This document shows positions 62,100-64,000 of a stretch of 64,000 bases of DNA, one piece after another. The stretch lies in contig NZ_JACXBW010000002.1 of NCBI RefSeq assembly GCF_014712225.1, forward strand, positions 186,001 through 250,000, in the 5' to 3' direction. The DNA comes from Pseudarthrobacter sulfonivorans. GTDB lineage: Bacteria; Actinomycetota; Actinomycetes; Actinomycetales; Micrococcaceae. The translations under genes were made by a program, and so were the position numbers. How positions within the stretch are numbered: the first letter of the stretch is position 1; each line of letters opens with the position of its first letter. The notes under the pieces are model-generated. The model made no database searches, was not told where the DNA came from, and was given only the letters and a program-made list of their open reading frames with translations.

Positions 62100-62986
62100 G
62101 ACTTGTTGTCCTTACGGGGGCTGCGGGAAAGGAAGGAGTCGGCGATCTGGTCGAAGGTCAGCCAGCTGACACCCTCATGGGAGTTGATGTGTTCGATCAG
62201 GCGCTCGAGCATGAGCAGCACCTGGGGTCGGCCGGAGACGTCCGGGTGGATGGTCATGGTGAAAACGGCCTGGTCCATTTCGCGGTAGACCCAGTCGAAC
62301 TGGTCGCGCCACATCTGTTCGACGTCGCGGGGATTGACGAACCCGTGCGAGTTCGGCGCTGCCTTGATGAACATCATGGGAGGCAGGTCATCGAGGTACC
62401 AGTTGGCCGGGATTTCCACCAGGTCGGTTTCCTGCCCGCGCACCAGCGGTTCCATCCATGTTTCGGCGTCCTTCGTGTAGTCGATCTTTTTCCACGAGTC
62501 CCCGACGCGGACGTAGTACGGCTCGAAGTCGCGGTGCATCAGGGAGTGGTCGTACTTGATGCCCCGTTCAAGGAGGATTTCGTTGGTGACGGGCGAGAAC
62601 TCCCACCACGGGGCCACGTAGCCGGTGGGCCGGCGCCCGGAAACCTTCTCGATCAGTTCGATCGAGCGGTCCAGGATGGCCGTCTCCTGTTCTCGGGTCA
62701 TGGCGATCGGGTTTTCGTGTGAGTACCCGTGGACGCCGATCTCGTGTCCGGCATCCACAATCATCTGCGTCAGTTCGGGGAAGGTCTCGATCGAGTGGCC
62801 CGGTACGAACCAGGTTGCCGGGAGGTTGTATTTCTGGAACAGCCGGATCAGCCGGGGTCCCCCGACTTCGCCGCTGAACAGGCCCCGGGAGATGTCACAC
62901 GGGGAGTCCTCGCCTCCATAGGAGCCGAGCATGCCCGCCACTGCGTCAACGTCCACGCCGAAGGCGACTTGAATGTCCTTTGCCAT
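62096..62986 (-). CDS. Polysaccharide deacetylase-family (NodB-fold) hydrolase
   Basis: 296 aa. The N-terminus [20 protein letters not shown] carries the Asp motif, and [16 protein letters not shown] carries the metal-binding H-x3-[16 protein letters not shown] and [14 protein letters not shown] are the other NodB motifs. Intracellular members without signal peptide, like this one, include PuuE-type allantoinases and HP0310-like amidohydrolases acting on small amides. With an asparaginase and transporter in the same operon, an amide or ureide substrate is plausible. Confidence 0.82.
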   Translation of the reverse strand: MAKDIQVAFGVDVDAVAGMLGSYGGEDSPCDISRGLFSGEVGGPRLIRLFQKYNLPATWFVPGHSIETFPELTQMIVDAGHEIGVHGYSHENPIAMTREQETAILDRSIELIEKVSGRRPTGYVAPWWEFSPVTNEILLERGIKYDHSLMHRDFEPYYVRVGDSWKKIDYTKDAETWMEPLVRGQETDLVEIPANWYLDDLPPMMFIKAAPNSHGFVNPRDVEQMWRDQFDWVYREMDQAVFTMTIHPDVSGRPQVLLMLERLIEHINSHEGVSWLTFDQIADSFLSRSPRKDNKS

Positions 62987-63030
62987 TAGATTTTCCTTTC
63001 AGTTCGTATCAACCGGGGTGTTCTTGGGTG

Positions 63031-64000
63031 TCAGGTGGAAGGTTCAGGAGGCCTCCCACGTTGGGCGAAGATCTCGGCGATCCGCTCCCGGTCGAGGTTG
63101 AGCCTGAGCAGGAGGCTGAGCAGAATCAGCGACTGTGATGGCCGCAGGTGACCCGATCCGATGGCCCCGGCCGCGCGGAGGTCCTCACCGCCACCGCCGG
63201 CCCCATAGATCGGGACCACGGGTCCGGCGTCCACGCGGGTGCTGGTGACCACCACGACGCCGGCTGCCACCGCGGCGGAGACCTCGGAGCAGAGGCTGGC
63301 GTTGGCGTTGCCGCTTCCGGTACCTTGCAGGACGATGCCCGCCGCTCCCGCTTCAAGGGCGGCGTGCATCAGGGTGGAGTCGGCGCCGGGATAGGCGGCA
63401 ACGAGATCCACCCGCAGGGAGCCGCTGCCGGGCCGGGGCAAGGGCAGGGCGTCAAGCCTGCTGCCACTGCCCGCCATTGCAACTTCTCCTTGGGCTGATA
63501 CTTGGCCAAGTACCCCGAAATCGGGGTTAGCAAAGGCATTGAGCCGAACAGTTTCGCTTTTCCGGACGCCGGCGGCAGGGAAGATGGTGCCCGCGAAGTG
63601 CACCATGACGCCTCTTCCTCTGCCTTCCTTCGATCCCGCTACGGCGATGGCGCGGGCCAGGTTGTCCGGCCCGTCGGGATCTTCGGAGTCGGCGGCGCGT
63701 TGCGAGCCGGTGAAAACAACCGGCCGCTGGTCGCTGTGGGTCAGGTCGGCGAGGTAGGCGGTCTCCTCCATGGTGTCCGTCCCGTGGGTCACCACCACGC
63801 CCAGGACGGTGGGGTCCTTGAGTACTTCCTTGATGGTGGTGCAGATCCTGAGCATGTCCTCGAAGGTCAGGAGGTAGGACCCCTTCTGGAACACGTCCAG
63901 CACCCGGACGGGATGGGAGACGCGCGAACCGAGGGCTTTGAACACCTGCTCGCCGGTATCGGAGGCAACTGCGCCACCGGCGACGGAAGAACGCGACGAA
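63031..64000 (-). CDS. L-asparaginase-family amidohydrolase, 5' end outside the window
   Basis: The visible frame runs from the window edge (SSRSSVAGGAVASDTGEQVF) to a TGA at 63031. The second catalytic motif VVTHGTDTMEETAYLADLTH is present, followed by VVFTGSQRAADSEDPDGPDN. The first motif (GGTIAS) must lie just outside, judging by family layout. Type I/II bacterial asparaginases hydrolyse asparagine or related amides to acid and ammonia. It is the first visible gene of the minus-strand operon, 44 bases upstream of the NodB-fold gene. Confidence 0.88.
   Translation of the reverse strand, partial: SSRSSVAGGAVASDTGEQVFKALGSRVSHPVRVLDVFQKGSYLLTFEDMLRICTTIKEVLKDPTVLGVVVTHGTDTMEETAYLADLTHSDQRPVVFTGSQRAADSEDPDGPDNLARAIAVAGSKEGRGRGVMVHFAGTIFPAAGVRKSETVRLNAFANPDFGVLGQVSAQGEVAMAGSGSRLDALPLPRPGSGSLRVDLVAAYPGADSTLMHAALEAGAAGIVLQGTGSGNANASLCSEVSAAVAAGVVVVTSTRVDAGPVVPIYGAGGGGEDLRAAGAIGSGHLRPSQSLILLSLLLRLNLDRERIAEIFAQRGRPPEPST

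Noticed and set aside
60672..62288. 538-codon open frame antisense to the MFS transporter
   Set aside because: Composition is an antisense artefact (many His, Gln, Gly); the sense frame has the MFS motifs.

Overview
The window looks like a chromosomal segment of a high-GC actinobacterium of the Arthrobacter / Pseudarthrobacter type. The basis is the codon usage, frequent GTG/TTG starts, family members typical of Micrococcaceae, and the hairpin repeat built on TTGAGCCTGTCGAAA. The lineage is inferred from sequence style; no rRNA or other marker is present. I found no tRNA, rRNA or CRISPR array.

Layout. 1-6.8 kb holds sulfur metabolism (TauE-like tail, persulfide dioxygenase-rhodanese), a divergent flavin monooxygenase / GAF-HTH regulator pair, a decayed mazEF module and a pdxA-type dehydrogenase. 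7-24 kb is a defence-like accessory zone: an alpha/beta hydrolase behind a 2150-aa HEPN / SF1-helicase / nuclease protein, and two overlapping DUF262 genes, with transposase and phoD debris between. 24-35 kb is a duplication zone. The GAF-HTH regulator occurs five times in the window (two intact, three broken), the monooxygenase twice plus a 3' stub, and a VOC-protein / cytosine deaminase pair twice. A neprosin-domain protein sits among the copies. 35-50 kb is a second accessory zone with a truncated mug, a DUF262-HNH protein, an XRE / glycine-zipper protein with a divergent membrane partner, a type II restriction-modification set (vsr, C5 methyltransferase, MvaI/BcnI-type endonuclease), an unrecognised 701-aa protein, and fragments of IS3, IS110, umuC, a helicase and phoD. 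50.7-64 kb returns to orderly metabolism. First comes a likely aromatic amino acid catabolic locus (permease, aminotransferase, Lrp regulator, TPP decarboxylase), then yefM-yoeB, a HAD hydrolase, a small GSYVT-repeat protein, and a minus-strand catabolic operon (asparaginase, polysaccharide-deacetylase-type hydrolase, MFS transporter, two SDRs, a CxxC protein, an old-yellow-enzyme reductase).

How it fits together. The middle 45 kb behaves as an integration and recombination hotspot: restriction, toxin-antitoxin and DUF262 genes are interleaved with repeated pieces of a few host genes (GAF regulator, monooxygenase, phoD, deoR). The most promising candidates for something undescribed are the HEPN-helicase-nuclease plus hydrolase operon, the twin DUF262 operon, the XRE-glycine zipper locus, the 701-aa orphan, the GSYVT-repeat protein and the five-copy GAF regulator family. 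Functions are read from motifs and family knowledge; no searches were run.
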